NCBI GenBank assembly: GCA_018065815.1
Contig: JAGHSP010000162.1
Span: forward strand, 1 to 22,234
From: Candidatus Sodaliphilus limicaballi
GTDB lineage: Bacteria > Bacteroidota > Bacteroidia > Bacteroidales > Muribaculaceae
Direction: 5' to 3'
DNA: 22,234 nt
The notes beneath the pieces were generated by a model, which worked only from the letters and a program-made list of their open reading frames with translations, did not search any database and was not told the DNA's origin. Below are positions 22,196 through 22,234 of this stretch, one piece after another. The first letter of the stretch is position 1. Each line of letters begins with the position of its first letter. Made by a program: the position numbers and the translations under genes.

Positions 22196-22234
22196 ATGAA
22201 GAAATCATTAATGGCATCGGCCATTACATTACTC
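22196..22234 (+). CDS. Start of an exported protein, cut by the window edge
   Basis: Thirteen codons, MKKSLMASAITLL, with the charged start and hydrophobic run of a signal peptide, 96 bases after the GH2 stop. A SusC-like or another enzyme gene would be expected at this point of such a locus, but nothing in the visible codons identifies it. No TAnnTTTG box is seen between the repeat and the ATG. Confidence 0.55.
   Translation, partial: MKKSLMASAITLL

Overview
The window looks like accessory DNA from a gut Bacteroidales, most plausibly Muribaculaceae or Prevotella-like (an inference from gene content, not tested). The signs are a hybrid two-component system (HTCS) regulator, many secreted glycoside hydrolases, Bacteroidota-type promoters (TAnnTTTG at -7, TTTG-like at -33), weak Shine-Dalgarno signals and signal peptides on nearly every enzyme. 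The enzyme genes are GC-rich. The left 4.5 kb is AT-richer and more heterogeneous.

Layout. (1) 1-4.5 kb: a YhcG/DUF1016 PD-(D/E)XK nuclease truncated by the window edge, two small lipoproteins, an unrecognised secreted protein with an internal duplication, and a GT2-like glycosyltransferase. Copies of a palindromic repeat (family A, core GAACCGTCCC) are interspersed among them. (2) 4.6-8.9 kb, minus strand: a two-gene operon of a GH2 beta-galactosidase-like enzyme followed by a GH92 alpha-mannosidase. (3) 9.0-10.1 kb: a RAYT (REP-associated Y1 transposase) flanked by four copies of a second palindrome (family B, core GGGACTGTCCC). (4) 10.2-11.8 kb, minus strand: a GH20 beta-N-acetylhexosaminidase. 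(5) 12.1-22.1 kb, plus strand: an HTCS regulator broken by one in-frame amber codon, a GH43 exo-beta-1,3-galactanase-like enzyme, a seven-repeat calcium-loop (VCBS/FG-GAP) secreted protein and a divergent GH2. A family A repeat follows, then the first 13 codons of another exported protein.

How the genes may work together. GH2, GH92 and GH20 are the usual exo-enzymes for trimming host or dietary N-glycans. The GH43-VCBS-GH2 block under the HTCS resembles a polysaccharide utilisation locus acting on beta-1,3-galactan or arabinogalactan-type glycans. Both substrate assignments are inferred from family. No SusC/SusD is visible, but the locus continues past the right edge.

The most unusual feature is the repeat system. 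Two palindrome families have unrelated arms but a shared GGGAC-N-GT core, and they sit exactly at gene ends. Two genes take their stop codon from inside a repeat, and the transposase's own stop overlaps one. The HTCS nonsense codon is the second main point of interest.
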